From NCBI GenBank assembly GCA_029248185.1, contig JAQWJV010000052.1, positions 1 through 53,795 on the forward strand: a DNA stretch of 53,795 nucleotides, written 5' to 3'. This stretch comes from Flavobacteriaceae bacterium (GTDB taxonomy: Bacteria > Bacteroidota > Bacteroidia > Flavobacteriales > Flavobacteriaceae). The notes beneath the pieces are model-generated. The model was given only the letters and a program-made list of their open reading frames with translations, did not search any database and was not told the DNA's origin. Shown here piece after piece: positions 27,592 to 35,679 of this stretch. The position numbers and the translations under genes are program-made. Every line of letters begins with the position of its first letter. Position 1 is the stretch's first letter.

Positions 27592-28589
27592 AATTTATAG
27601 GATTCACCAATTTCGGATATACACTGCTCAATATCGGTGTATTTAAAATTAAGGGTGTTACAAATCTTAGTTCCAATGTAATGTTGTTTGCTACAAAGCG
27701 TTTCGATAAATGGAATACTCAAAAAGTTTTTTCGGATGTAGAGTAGGTCTAAGGTTTTTTCAATAACAAATAATAAATATAAAAGGCTTCCTTTAAGGGG
27801 AATCGAAGGGGGTTTCTTTTTTAGGGAAACTGCAATTTTTTCAAGTAACTCTTTTTGACTTAAATTTTCAGCAACTAAAATAAAGCGTTCATTTTGAATA
27901 TCGGATTCCATCAAATGGATTAAAACTTTCACAACATCATCAAGTGCAACAACACCCGTGTCTCCAGTTGGATAAAAACGCATCCCTTTTGCTACATTTT
28001 GAAAAAGGGAAGCACTACTTCGATTCCAAAGTTGACCCCCCAAAATAACTCCTGGATTGATGATGACAACCGGCAAACCTTCTTGTGACGCACGCCAAAC
28101 TTCCAATTCAGCTCCATATTTCGTGTAGGCATAAGCGGTATGGTTTTGATTGGGCTCCCAATTTGATTCTTCGTTGATTAAAGCATTATTCTTTTCAGCT
28201 CCAAGGGAAGCGATAGAGCTGACATAGGCTAGTTTTTTCACCTTGTGTTTAAGTGCTGCATTTACCACATTGGCTGTGCCTTCGACATTACTTTTTTGCA
28301 ATGTTTCAGCTTTATAACTTGCAAAGGAGACCTTTGCGGCACAATGATATACATAGTCCACTCTATGGAAAGCATCTTCGAGAGCATCAATATCATTTAA
28401 AGCTGCTTTTTTCCATTGAATTAATCCAAAATCTTTTAGGCTTTTTGGAGCAATAGTTTCAAATACTTTTTTTACAACTCCAATACTTTCTTCTCTTCGA
28501 TAGGTTGCCACGATGGCTTGTTTTTTTTTGACACATTCAACCAATAAATGTGCCCCTACCATTCCTGTCCCTCCAGTAACTAATATCAT
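27588..28589 (-). CDS. NAD-dependent epimerase/dehydratase (extended SDR)
   Basis: A 333-residue extended short-chain dehydrogenase. The NAD(P)-binding motif is VTGGTGMVGAHLL at residues 4-16, with VYHCAAKVSF, the Ser in LAYVSSIASLG, and the catalytic pair in YAYTKYGAELEVW (YxxxK). It resembles the dihydroflavonol-4-reductase-like branch common in Bacteroidota. Substrate unknown. It is a single-gene unit. Confidence 0.85.
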   Translation of the reverse strand: MILVTGGTGMVGAHLLVECVKKKQAIVATYRREESIGVVKKVFETIAPKSLKDFGLIQWKKAALNDIDALEDAFHRVDYVYHCAAKVSFASYKAETLQKSNVEGTANVVNAALKHKVKKLAYVSSIASLGAEKNNALINEESNWEPNQNHTAYAYTKYGAELEVWRASQEGLPVVIINPGVILGGQLWNRSSASLFQNVAKGMRFYPTGDTGVVALDDVVKVLIHLMESDIQNERFILVAENLSQKELLEKIAVSLKKKPPSIPLKGSLLYLLFVIEKTLDLLYIRKNFLSIPFIETLCSKQHYIGTKICNTLNFKYTDIEQCISEIGESYKF

Positions 28590-28643
28590 GAGAACGAATG
28601 TACACTTTTTTGATTTTGATTTTTGGTTTCCATTCTAGAAATC

Positions 28644-28651
28644 TATCTTTG
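28644..28651 (+). promoter_or_regulatory. Bacteroidota promoter for tyrS (-33 and -7)
   Basis: TATCTTTG at 28644-28651 is an exact -7 match. A TTTG at 28622-28625 lies 18 bases upstream, in the position of the -33 element, making this one of the best full promoters in the window. The leader is about 7 bases. Confidence 0.75.
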
Positions 28652-28663
28652 CAGTAAAAATTT

Positions 28664-29962
28664 ATGCCAACTAATTTTGTACAAGAGCTTCAGTGGCGTG
28701 GTTTACTTCACGACATTATGCCAGAAACAGAAACCTTCCTCTTAGAAAAGTCTACTAAAGGCTACATCGGTTTTGATCCTACTGCAGATTCGCTTCATAT
28801 TGGGAGTTTGGTACAGATAATGATTTTGATGCATTTTCAAAAACATGGGCATGCTCCCATCGTCCTTGTTGGTGGAGCAACAGGTATGATTGGGGATCCC
28901 TCTGGGAAATCAGATGAACGAAATTTATTGGATCAACAAACGCTTGAAAAAAATTGCGCAGGAATTCAAGATCAATTGGAGCGATTTTTGGATTTTGATA
29001 CTTCATTACCCAACCCAGCAATTTTGGTTAATAATTATGATTGGATGAAATCGTATAGCCTCATAGATTTTTCAAGAGAAGTAGGAAAACACATTACGGT
29101 AAATTATATGATGGCTAAAGAGTCTGTGAAAAAGCGTTTGAGTTCAGAGGCTAAGGTAGGGATGTCCTTTACTGAGTTTACCTATCAGTTGTTGCAGGGC
29201 TATGATTTTTTGCACTTGTATAAAAATTTTGATTGCCGTCTCCAGATGGGAGGAAGTGATCAATGGGGTAACATTACCACCGGTACCGAATTGATTCGGA
29301 GAAAGGAAAGTGGGAAAGCATATGCAATCACTTGTCCATTAATCAAAAAAGCAGATGGTTCTAAGTTTGGTAAAACAGAGGGGGGCAATATTTGGTTGGA
29401 TAAAACACGAACATCTCCATATAAATTTTATCAGTTTTGGCTTAATACTTCAGATGAGGATGCATTGAATTATATTAAAATTTTCACTTTTCTAGCTGAA
29501 GATGATATTAATTCCATTATCAAAGAGCACAGCCAAGCTCCCCACTTAAGACTTCTTCAGAATACAATAGCCAATGAATTAACGACCCTTGTGCACGGAG
29601 CAGAGGAATTGCAAAAAGCAAAAGAAGCTTCTCAAATACTATTTGGACGAGGAACAAGTGAGGCTTTTCAAAAATTAACTCCTGAAACTTTTTTGGAATT
29701 GTTTGAAGGAGTGCCTCAGGCTGACATCCCCAGAGACCAGATAAAGGAAGGACTGGATATCATTGCAGCACTGTCTGCATCTTCGGGGTTTTTAAATTCC
29801 AATAGTGAGGCACGAAGAGCACTCAAGGAAAATGCCATTTCGGTGAATAAAGCAAAGGTCGATCAGGAATTCAGGATTCAAGAATCTCACCTCATTGGGA
29901 ATCAATATGTTTTGTTGCAACGCGGGAAAAAGAATTATTTTGTTTTAAAAATTGTGGACTAA
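28664..29962 (+). CDS. tyrS: Tyrosyl-tRNA synthetase
   Basis: A class I synthetase charging tRNA-Tyr, bacterial TyrS type. It has the HIGH-type motif SLHIGSLVQI (near residue 46), GGATGMIGDPSGKSDER, the tyrosine-binding GYDFLHLYKNFDCRLQMGGSDQWGN, and the KMSKS-type KFGKTEGGN. A C-terminal S4-like domain ends the 432 residues (NAISVNKAKVDQEFRI). It is transcribed alone from a strong promoter at 28622-28651. Its stop overlaps the convergent gene by 4 bases. Confidence 0.96.
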   Translation: MPTNFVQELQWRGLLHDIMPETETFLLEKSTKGYIGFDPTADSLHIGSLVQIMILMHFQKHGHAPIVLVGGATGMIGDPSGKSDERNLLDQQTLEKNCAGIQDQLERFLDFDTSLPNPAILVNNYDWMKSYSLIDFSREVGKHITVNYMMAKESVKKRLSSEAKVGMSFTEFTYQLLQGYDFLHLYKNFDCRLQMGGSDQWGNITTGTELIRRKESGKAYAITCPLIKKADGSKFGKTEGGNIWLDKTRTSPYKFYQFWLNTSDEDALNYIKIFTFLAEDDINSIIKEHSQAPHLRLLQNTIANELTTLVHGAEELQKAKEASQILFGRGTSEAFQKLTPETFLELFEGVPQADIPRDQIKEGLDIIAALSASSGFLNSNSEARRALKENAISVNKAKVDQEFRIQESHLIGNQYVLLQRGKKNYFVLKIVD

Positions 29963-30945
29963 ACAACAAGGAGGTTACATCCTCTGATTTCTGCAGCGTC
30001 AAAACGACCTAGAACCTCAAAGCTACCATCATCGTATGTTTTTCCTAAATCTTGAGTCGCAATGAAGGCACAAGAATCAACATTGGCTAAATCAATAATA
30101 TTTAATCCCCCTGTTTTTTTTGTTCCAATAAGCTCAAAGGGATCTTCTGCTGAACGCGTTAATACTTGCATCCAAGGAGGACAATAAAATCGCCCTTCAC
30201 CCTTGGAATAGGCTTGACTCAAGAGTTCGGTCATACCGTATTCGGAGTGAATTTTTGAAACACCATATCCTTCTTGAAGTTTTTCATGCAAGGCAGAACG
30301 AACCCATTCTTTTCGCATTCCCTTCATTCCTCCAGTTTCCATTATTAGGGTATGTTTTAAGTTGAGCTTTTGCTTTTCGGCTCCATTGAATAAGGCATAG
30401 GTAACACCAAGTAAAATTATTTTTTTTTCTTCTTGTCTTTCAAGTTGTTGTAATGTCGTTGTTAATGTATCCCAATTCTCCAAATAAAAGCCACTTTGGG
30501 GATGTTTCGTTTTTTGAATTAAATGATTCGCCATGAAAATTAATGATGAATTGCCTTGTTCCTTATAAGAGGGAAGTAGAGCAAGGAGTATGTAATCTTC
30601 AATATTCCCATAAAAAAACTGAAACCCTTTCTCAAAACTTTTGATATACAAATCGATCTGATGAACATGATGTTTTGAAGGGATTTGTCCAGTAGTTTTA
30701 CTGGAAGTGAAAATATGAGTTGCCGAATCGGTTTGGCTACTGACGGTGTGGGATTTAAAAAATTGTATGGGTAAAAAAGGAATGCTTGTTACTTTTTTTA
30801 CATCCGATGAAGCGACATTGATGAGGTCGCAATAAGAACGATAAATGGAATTATGTTGATATTGATAATGAAATAATTTCAGCGCGTTTGCTTCAAACTG
30901 TGATTGAGATTTTATTTGATCAAAAGCGGTTAAAGAAGTCCTCAT
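29959..30945 (-). CDS. LuxE-like acyl-protein synthetase / acyltransferase
   Basis: A 328-residue protein of the ANL superfamily (LuxE/PaaK-like), which activates fatty or aromatic acids as acyl-AMP. Visible features: SIPFLPIQFFKSHTV, FTSSKTTGQIPSKHHV (P-loop-like AMP-binding stretch), LMETGGMKGMRKEWV, and IHSEYGMTELLSQAYS, which corresponds to the adenylate motif YGxTE. The C-terminal FEVLGRFDAAEIRGCNLLV resembles the family hinge. No luxCD or bioluminescence genes are nearby, so the acyl acceptor is unknown. Confidence 0.8.
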   Translation of the reverse strand: MRTSLTAFDQIKSQSQFEANALKLFHYQYQHNSIYRSYCDLINVASSDVKKVTSIPFLPIQFFKSHTVSSQTDSATHIFTSSKTTGQIPSKHHVHQIDLYIKSFEKGFQFFYGNIEDYILLALLPSYKEQGNSSLIFMANHLIQKTKHPQSGFYLENWDTLTTTLQQLERQEEKKIILLGVTYALFNGAEKQKLNLKHTLIMETGGMKGMRKEWVRSALHEKLQEGYGVSKIHSEYGMTELLSQAYSKGEGRFYCPPWMQVLTRSAEDPFELIGTKKTGGLNIIDLANVDSCAFIATQDLGKTYDDGSFEVLGRFDAAEIRGCNLLVV

Positions 30946-30952
30946 AGAAAAA

Positions 30953-30960
30953 CAAAATTA
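30953..30960 (-). promoter_or_regulatory. Possible -7 promoter element for the LuxE-like gene
   Basis: Reads TAATTTTG on the minus strand, 7 bases before the ATG. It fits the consensus but would give a nearly leaderless mRNA. Confidence 0.4.
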
Positions 30961-30978
30961 ACCAAAAAGCCGAGTGTT

Positions 30979-31335
30979 TTAATGAATTACTAAACGTTTA
31001 TATCCTTTTTTACCGTCTTGTTTTAGGTAGAAAACATAAATGCCTGTTTCTAATTCACTTAACAGGATGGTATCTTCGTAAGTGTGTATCTCAATTTTTT
31101 TTTCGCCTAAAACATTATAAATTTCAATATGTTTTTCACCGGAGCCATTACTTTAAATAAAAAGTCTATGATTTTTTAGTGGATTGGGGAAGATTTTAAA
31201 GTCTAAGGAATCAGGATCTGTTTCAAACAGTTCCAAAGGGATTAATTTATTTTTTAGCTTATTCAACTCATTGGCATGAGCAAACAAAGCGATAAGGCAT
31301 ATGCAAAGAGTAATGATGTTTTTCATTAGGGGCAT
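30979..31335 (-). pseudogene. Small T9SS sorting-domain protein broken by an in-frame TAA
   Basis: The reading frame starts with a signal peptide (MKNIITLCICLIALFAHANE), has a short spacer of about 25 residues, then begins a type IX secretion C-terminal sorting domain (FKIFPNPLKNHRLFI). There it meets TAA at 31153-31155. In the same frame it continues for 57 more residues with the rest of the domain (IEIYNVLGEKKIEI, LSELETGIYVFYLKQDGKK, YKRLVIH) up to TAA at 30979-30981. One changed codon separates the two halves, so this looks like a recent nonsense mutation. Apart from the sorting domain there is almost no cargo. Promoter TATTTTTG at 31344-31351. Confidence 0.8.
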
Positions 31336-31343
31336 ATTTTAAA

Positions 31344-31351
31344 CAAAAATA
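31344..31351 (-). promoter_or_regulatory. -7 promoter element for the T9SS remnant
   Basis: Reads TATTTTTG on the minus strand, 8 bases before the first possible ATG (31335) and 17 before the more likely ATG (31326). An intact promoter suggests the broken gene may still be transcribed. Confidence 0.45.
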
Positions 31352-31431
31352 GATAAAATTTATTGTTTTGTTAATATTAGAGTTTATGTAATAGTTTTAA
31401 GAAAGTGTTAAATTGGTATTTTTAAAATTCA

Positions 31432-32124
31432 ATGCAGAAAAAAGACATTAAAATACTTTTGGTTGATGATGAACCCGATATCATTGAAATTGTTAAGTAT
31501 AATCTGGAGCAAGTTGGATATCAGATTTTTTCTGCTTCAGATGGATTGGAGGCAATCCAAGTTGCGGAAAAGGAAGAGCCACACTTGATTATTCTTGATG
31601 TGATGATGCCCAATTTGAATGGGATAGAAACCTGTGAAAGATTACGTCAAAAAAAAAGATTCCAAAATACAATTATCATGTTTTTAACCGCTCGCGCCGA
31701 AGATTATTCCTATGTTGCAGCCTTTGATGTTGGAGCCGATGATTATATTACAAAACCAATTAAACCCAAAGTTCTTGTTTCTAAAGTAAAAGGATTGCTT
31801 AGAAGATTTAAAGATGAATCTTCCGTCCCCATGACACTTAATTTTTCAAATTTGATAATTGATCGGGAGGCTTACAAAGTTTTTATTAATGGAGCGGAAC
31901 GATCATTGCCAAGAAAAGAATTTGAGCTGCTTTATCTATTGGCTTCCAAGCCAGGAAAAGTGTTTAAGCGAGAACATATATTGGAAAAAGTTTGGGGCTA
32001 TGAAGTGGTAGTAGGCGATCGAACCATCGACGTACACATACGTAAATTGAGAGAAAAACTTGGCGATCCGTTTTTTAAGACCGTAAAAGGGGTAGGTTAC
32101 ACCTTTGTTCAACCCCCAAATTAA
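31432..32124 (+). CDS. OmpR/PhoB family response regulator
   Basis: A 230-residue two-domain response regulator. The receiver domain has the acidic pair D12-D13 (VDDEPD), the phosphorylated Asp 56 (LIILDVMMPNLNG), Thr in FLTARAE and Lys 108 (DYITKPIKPK). The C-terminal winged-helix DNA-binding domain (KEFELLYLLASKPGKVFKR, then DRTIDVHIRKLREKLGD) is of the OmpR/PhoB type. The stop overlaps the histidine kinase start (TAATG), so the two form a pair. PhoB is a plausible orthologue; no phosphate genes are nearby to confirm it. Confidence 0.92.
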   Translation: MQKKDIKILLVDDEPDIIEIVKYNLEQVGYQIFSASDGLEAIQVAEKEEPHLIILDVMMPNLNGIETCERLRQKKRFQNTIIMFLTARAEDYSYVAAFDVGADDYITKPIKPKVLVSKVKGLLRRFKDESSVPMTLNFSNLIIDREAYKVFINGAERSLPRKEFELLYLLASKPGKVFKREHILEKVWGYEVVVGDRTIDVHIRKLREKLGDPFFKTVKGVGYTFVQPPN

Positions 32125-33191
32125 TGGCTGTGACTCTATTTAAAAAGAATTTAATTAGCCTGTTTTCAGCATTGTATATCGCTGTTTTTGTTCTGCTTTT
32201 AACTCTTGGATTAAATTATTATTTTTTTAATATTGCGATCCGTTCATTTTTAATTCCAATGGGGATTGTCTTTTCCTTCACCCTTATTTTTTCGTATTTT
32301 TTATTGTCTATCAAAATTGAACGAAACATAATTGAAAAAGTAAGTGCCATTTACAATAATCTTTTTCCGACAACGATCTCCACAAGATCCCTGGATGATT
32401 TTGATTTATTAACTTCAAATTTAAAGAAAATCACCACGGATAAGAATACTGAGATTGAGTTGTTAAGGCAGCAGGAGAATTATAGAAAAGAATTTATTGG
32501 AAACATTGCTCATGAATTGAAAACGCCCTTGTTTACTATCCAGGGTTATGTGTTGACACTTTTAGACGGGGGTGTTGATGACCAAAAAGTACGGACTAAA
32601 TATTTGAAACAAGCAGCAAAGGGAGTGGATCGATTGATGTATGTAGTCAAGGACTTGGATTTAATAACCAAGTTTGAATCAGGAATTGAAACTTTGGAAC
32701 GTTCAGCTTTCGATTTAAGAAGAACTTTAGAAAATGTATTTGAGCTTCTAGAAATGGAAGGAATAAAAAATAAAATCACACTTCGGATGGATAAAAAATA
32801 CGAAGAACCTATTTTTATTTTTGCTGATGAAGAGCGTATTCAACAAGTTTTAACGAATCTGATCATTAATTCCTTAAAATATGGAATTGAGCAAGGGGTA
32901 ACAGAAATCGGTTTTGAAAAAATAGATGAAACCAAACTTTTGGTGCGAATTAATGACAATGGTAATGGAATTGCTGAAGAACATTTACCCCGATTATTTG
33001 AGCGTTTTTATAGAGTTGACAAAACCCGAAATCGAAATCAAGGAGGCTCAGGGTTGGGTTTGGCAATTGTCAAGCATATTATTGAGGCACACCATGAACG
33101 TGTATTTGTAGAAAGTAAAGTAGGAATTGGTTCAGAGTTCTCTTTTTCACTTCCTCTAGCAAGTAAAAAAGAACTCCAAAAGGAGCGTTAA
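32124..33191 (+). CDS. Sensor histidine kinase (PhoR-like)
   Basis: A 355-residue membrane kinase, partner of the upstream regulator. It has two adjacent membrane helices (about 11-31 and 41-63) with only a tiny external loop, so it may sense through a partner or the membrane. The phosphoacceptor His 130 is in IAHELKTPLFTIQ. The ATPase domain has the N-box NLIINSLKYG, DNGNGIAEEHLPRLFERFYR, and the G2 box GGSGLGLAIVKHI. PhoR of other bacteria has the same small periplasmic part. Confidence 0.91.
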   Translation: MAVTLFKKNLISLFSALYIAVFVLLLTLGLNYYFFNIAIRSFLIPMGIVFSFTLIFSYFLLSIKIERNIIEKVSAIYNNLFPTTISTRSLDDFDLLTSNLKKITTDKNTEIELLRQQENYRKEFIGNIAHELKTPLFTIQGYVLTLLDGGVDDQKVRTKYLKQAAKGVDRLMYVVKDLDLITKFESGIETLERSAFDLRRTLENVFELLEMEGIKNKITLRMDKKYEEPIFIFADEERIQQVLTNLIINSLKYGIEQGVTEIGFEKIDETKLLVRINDNGNGIAEEHLPRLFERFYRVDKTRNRNQGGSGLGLAIVKHIIEAHHERVFVESKVGIGSEFSFSLPLASKKELQKER

Positions 33192-33221
33192 ATTCCTTAT
33201 TTTTATCCAAAATTAAAAGGG

Positions 33222-33890
33222 GTGGGGAGTAAAAATAAATTAAAGCGTTTTAGAGAAAACGAAACTTTTTCAAACGTCATTCAACCGGAAAGAGAAACCA
33301 TTTTGCAGGGTGATTTTCCGTACAAAGGGCTTTGGAGAAAGAACTTTTTTAAAAACGATAATCCCATTGTTTTAGAGTTGGGTTGTGGAAAAGGGGAATA
33401 TACGGTTCATCTTGCCCAACGAAGCCCAGAGGTAAACCATATTGGAATTGATATTAAGGGGGCGCGATTTTGGCGGGGTGCAAAAACTGCAATCGAAGAG
33501 GGTTTGTCTAATGTTGGATTTATACGGACTCAAATTGAATTGATTGGACATTGTTTTGCTCCAGGAGAAGTTGATGAAATCTGGATTACTTTTCCAGACC
33601 CTCAAATTAAATACAAACGCAGCAAACATCGATTAACCCATCCCAAGTTGTTGGAGACTTACCAATCTGTTTTAAAGCCAAATGGACGGGTTCATCTTAA
33701 AACAGATAGCGAATTTTTATTTGGATACACCTTGGGGATTGTTTCTCAAATTGGTAAAATTGAATATGCCCATCACAATATTTATAATAACAGTGATGCT
33801 CCTGAAGTAGCTACAGCAGTACAAACGTTTTATGAAAATCAATTTTTAAAGGAGAAAAAAGCCATTACTTACATGAAATTTACTTTATAA
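33222..33890 (+). CDS. trmB: tRNA (guanine-N7-)-methyltransferase
   Basis: Methylates G46 of tRNA using SAM. The 222-residue protein shows the SAM motif LELGCGKGEYTVHLAQ (near residue 50), IGIDIKGARFWRGAKTA, and ITFPDPQIKYKRSKHRLTHP, typical of TrmB. The start is GTG at 33222: the N-terminus MGSKNKLKRF is the usual flavobacterial TrmB start and no ATG is nearby. Stop and next start overlap as TAATG. Confidence 0.93.
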   Translation: MGSKNKLKRFRENETFSNVIQPERETILQGDFPYKGLWRKNFFKNDNPIVLELGCGKGEYTVHLAQRSPEVNHIGIDIKGARFWRGAKTAIEEGLSNVGFIRTQIELIGHCFAPGEVDEIWITFPDPQIKYKRSKHRLTHPKLLETYQSVLKPNGRVHLKTDSEFLFGYTLGIVSQIGKIEYAHHNIYNNSDAPEVATAVQTFYENQFLKEKKAITYMKFTL

Positions 33891-34228
33891 TGCCTCAACA
33901 AGAATCCTTTTTTTCGAAAGTTTATACTGTTGTTAAATTAATTCCTGAGGGAAAGGTAACTTCCTATGGAGCGATTGCTAAATATTTAGGTTCACCCCAA
34001 AGTTCAAGAATGGTGGGTTGGGCAATGAATGCCTCACACGCTAAGGATGATGTACCTGCGCACAGAGTGGTCAATCGAAAGGGTTTATTGACAGGTAAGC
34101 ATCACTTTGGAGGAGGTTCTGTTATGAAACAGTTATTGGAAAATGAGGGGGTCAAAGTAGATCAAAATCAAATCCAGAATTTAGAAGACTATTTTTGGGA
34201 TCCAGTGGTTGAACTTCCCGCTTTTTAA
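33890..34228 (+). CDS. Alkyltransferase-like protein (MGMT family, no active Cys)
   Basis: A 112-residue DNA-binding protein of the O6-methylguanine methyltransferase family (Ogt C-terminal domain). The helix-turn-helix (GKVTSYGAIAKYLGSPQSSR) and Arg-finger region are present, but the active-site PCHR motif reads PAHR (Ala 57), so it cannot accept alkyl groups. Such alkyltransferase-like (ATL/YbaZ) proteins bind O6-alkylguanine and hand it to nucleotide excision repair. It is coupled to trmB. Confidence 0.88.
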   Translation: MPQQESFFSKVYTVVKLIPEGKVTSYGAIAKYLGSPQSSRMVGWAMNASHAKDDVPAHRVVNRKGLLTGKHHFGGGSVMKQLLENEGVKVDQNQIQNLEDYFWDPVVELPAF

Positions 34229-34262
34229 AAGAGGATCGCTTTTGATATTGAAAGCTTCGCTG

Positions 34263-34270
34263 TATATTTG
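34263..34270 (+). promoter_or_regulatory. Bacteroidota promoter for the mrp operon (-33 and -7)
   Basis: TATATTTG at 34263-34270 with TTTG at 34241-34244, an 18-base spacing identical to the tyrS promoter. Leader about 10-13 bases before the mrp ATG. It probably drives mrp, nifU-C, the reductase and ferredoxin. Confidence 0.72.
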
Positions 34271-34287
34271 TGACTTATTTATAACTC

Positions 34288-35418
34288 ATGAAAATTACCA
34301 AGGAAGCCGTAATCAATGCATTGAAAAAAATTTCACTCCCTGGGGAAGGAGAAAATATTGTAGATCGCGGGGTGGTATCCAATATCATGATCTTTGACGA
34401 TCAGATTGATGTTGATATTCAGCTTCAAAATCCAAGTTTACAAGCGAGAAAAAAACTCGAGGTAAGTATTTTGAAAACGATCCATGAGAATGTTTATGAG
34501 AAAGCAAAAATTAAAATCAACATTAAAGTTGTAAGTCCACCAGCCGAAGAAAACACGATCAAAGGCAAACCTATTAAAGGTATTGATAATGTAATTGCAA
34601 TTTCTTCTGGAAAGGGAGGTGTGGGGAAATCGACTGTTACGGCAAACATTGCCGTTACTTTAGCACAAATGGGATGTAAGGTAGGGGTCTTGGATGCCGA
34701 TATTTACGGTCCCTCTATTCCAACCATGTTTGATATGGAAGGTGCACGACCTCTTTCTGTTCAAGTAGAGGGTAAATCAATGATGGAACCCGTCGAAAAT
34801 TATGGAGTAAAAGTATTGTCTATTGGATTTTTCACAAAACCAGAACAGGCGGTAATTTGGAGAGGACCCATGGCTGCAAAAGCATTAAATCAAATGATTT
34901 TTGATGCTGCTTGGGGAGAATTAGATTTTTTGTTGATTGATCTTCCTCCAGGAACAGGCGATATTCATTTGAGTATTGTTCAGTCCTTACCCTTGAATGG
35001 TGCGGTTGTGATTAGTACACCTCAAAATGTAGCTTTGGCAGATGCTAAAAAAGGTATCTCCATGTTTCAACAAGACAATATTCAAGTTCCTGTGCTAGGA
35101 ATTATTGAAAATATGAGTTATTTCACTCCTCCAGAGTTACCCCAAAACAAATATTATATTTTTGGAAAAAAGGGGGCGGAATATTTAGCGAAAGATAAAG
35201 AAGTTCCTTTTTTAGGCGCTTTACCCATTGAACAAAGTGTTCGAGAAGCTGCTGACGCAGGCCGACCAGCAGGCCTTCAAGAGACAACACCCATAGCTGT
35301 AGCTTTTCAAGAAATTGCGAAAAAGCTGGTCTCTCAAGTCCTAATTAGAAATAAAAATTTACCTCCAACCAAAGCAGTAGAAATTACTAATTTAGTGGGC
35401 TGTGAAGCTGTAAAATAA
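34288..35418 (+). CDS. Mrp/ApbC (Nbp35-type) iron-sulfur carrier P-loop ATPase
   Basis: A 376-residue P-loop ATPase that handles iron-sulfur clusters. An N-terminal DUF59 (MIP18-like) domain covers about residues 1-90. The deviant Walker A is SSGKGGVGKSTVTANIAV (near residue 107), with VLDADIYGPSIPTMF and FLLIDLPPGTGDIHLSIVQ. The usual CxxC cluster-binding pair is absent: the region reads ENMSYFTPPELPQNKYYIFG, which I recall from other Bacteroidota. The next gene is a NifU C-terminal scaffold, so Mrp may depend on it for cluster binding. Confidence 0.93.
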   Translation: MKITKEAVINALKKISLPGEGENIVDRGVVSNIMIFDDQIDVDIQLQNPSLQARKKLEVSILKTIHENVYEKAKIKINIKVVSPPAEENTIKGKPIKGIDNVIAISSGKGGVGKSTVTANIAVTLAQMGCKVGVLDADIYGPSIPTMFDMEGARPLSVQVEGKSMMEPVENYGVKVLSIGFFTKPEQAVIWRGPMAAKALNQMIFDAAWGELDFLLIDLPPGTGDIHLSIVQSLPLNGAVVISTPQNVALADAKKGISMFQQDNIQVPVLGIIENMSYFTPPELPQNKYYIFGKKGAEYLAKDKEVPFLGALPIEQSVREAADAGRPAGLQETTPIAVAFQEIAKKLVSQVLIRNKNLPPTKAVEITNLVGCEAVK

Positions 35419-35424
35419 GAAACT

Positions 35425-35679
35425 ATGAATGCAGAGGAAATCAATGTTAAAATTTTAGAAGCCTTAGAAGAGATTCGTCCTTTCTTAAAGTCCGATGGAG
35501 GAGATATATCTCTTGTCTCTGTAGAGGAGGGTAAGCATGTTAAGGTTCAATTACACGGAGCCTGCGTGGGCTGTAGCGTGAATCAGATGACTTTAAAGTC
35601 TGGAGTTGAATTGACCATTAAAAGATACCTTCCTCAAATTGAAACGGTTACGAGTATAGATCCGAGTCACAATGATTAA
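35425..35679 (+). CDS. NifU C-terminal domain iron-sulfur scaffold
   Basis: An 84-residue protein that is just the NifU/Nfu C-terminal domain. The cluster-binding CxxC is GACVGCSVNQMTLKSG (Cys 47 and 50 region), preceded by LEEIRPFLKSDGGDISLV. It would carry and deliver Fe-S clusters. It lies 6 bases after mrp and its end overlaps the reductase start by 8 bases, so it belongs to one operon with them. Confidence 0.93.
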   Translation: MNAEEINVKILEALEEIRPFLKSDGGDISLVSVEEGKHVKVQLHGACVGCSVNQMTLKSGVELTIKRYLPQIETVTSIDPSHND

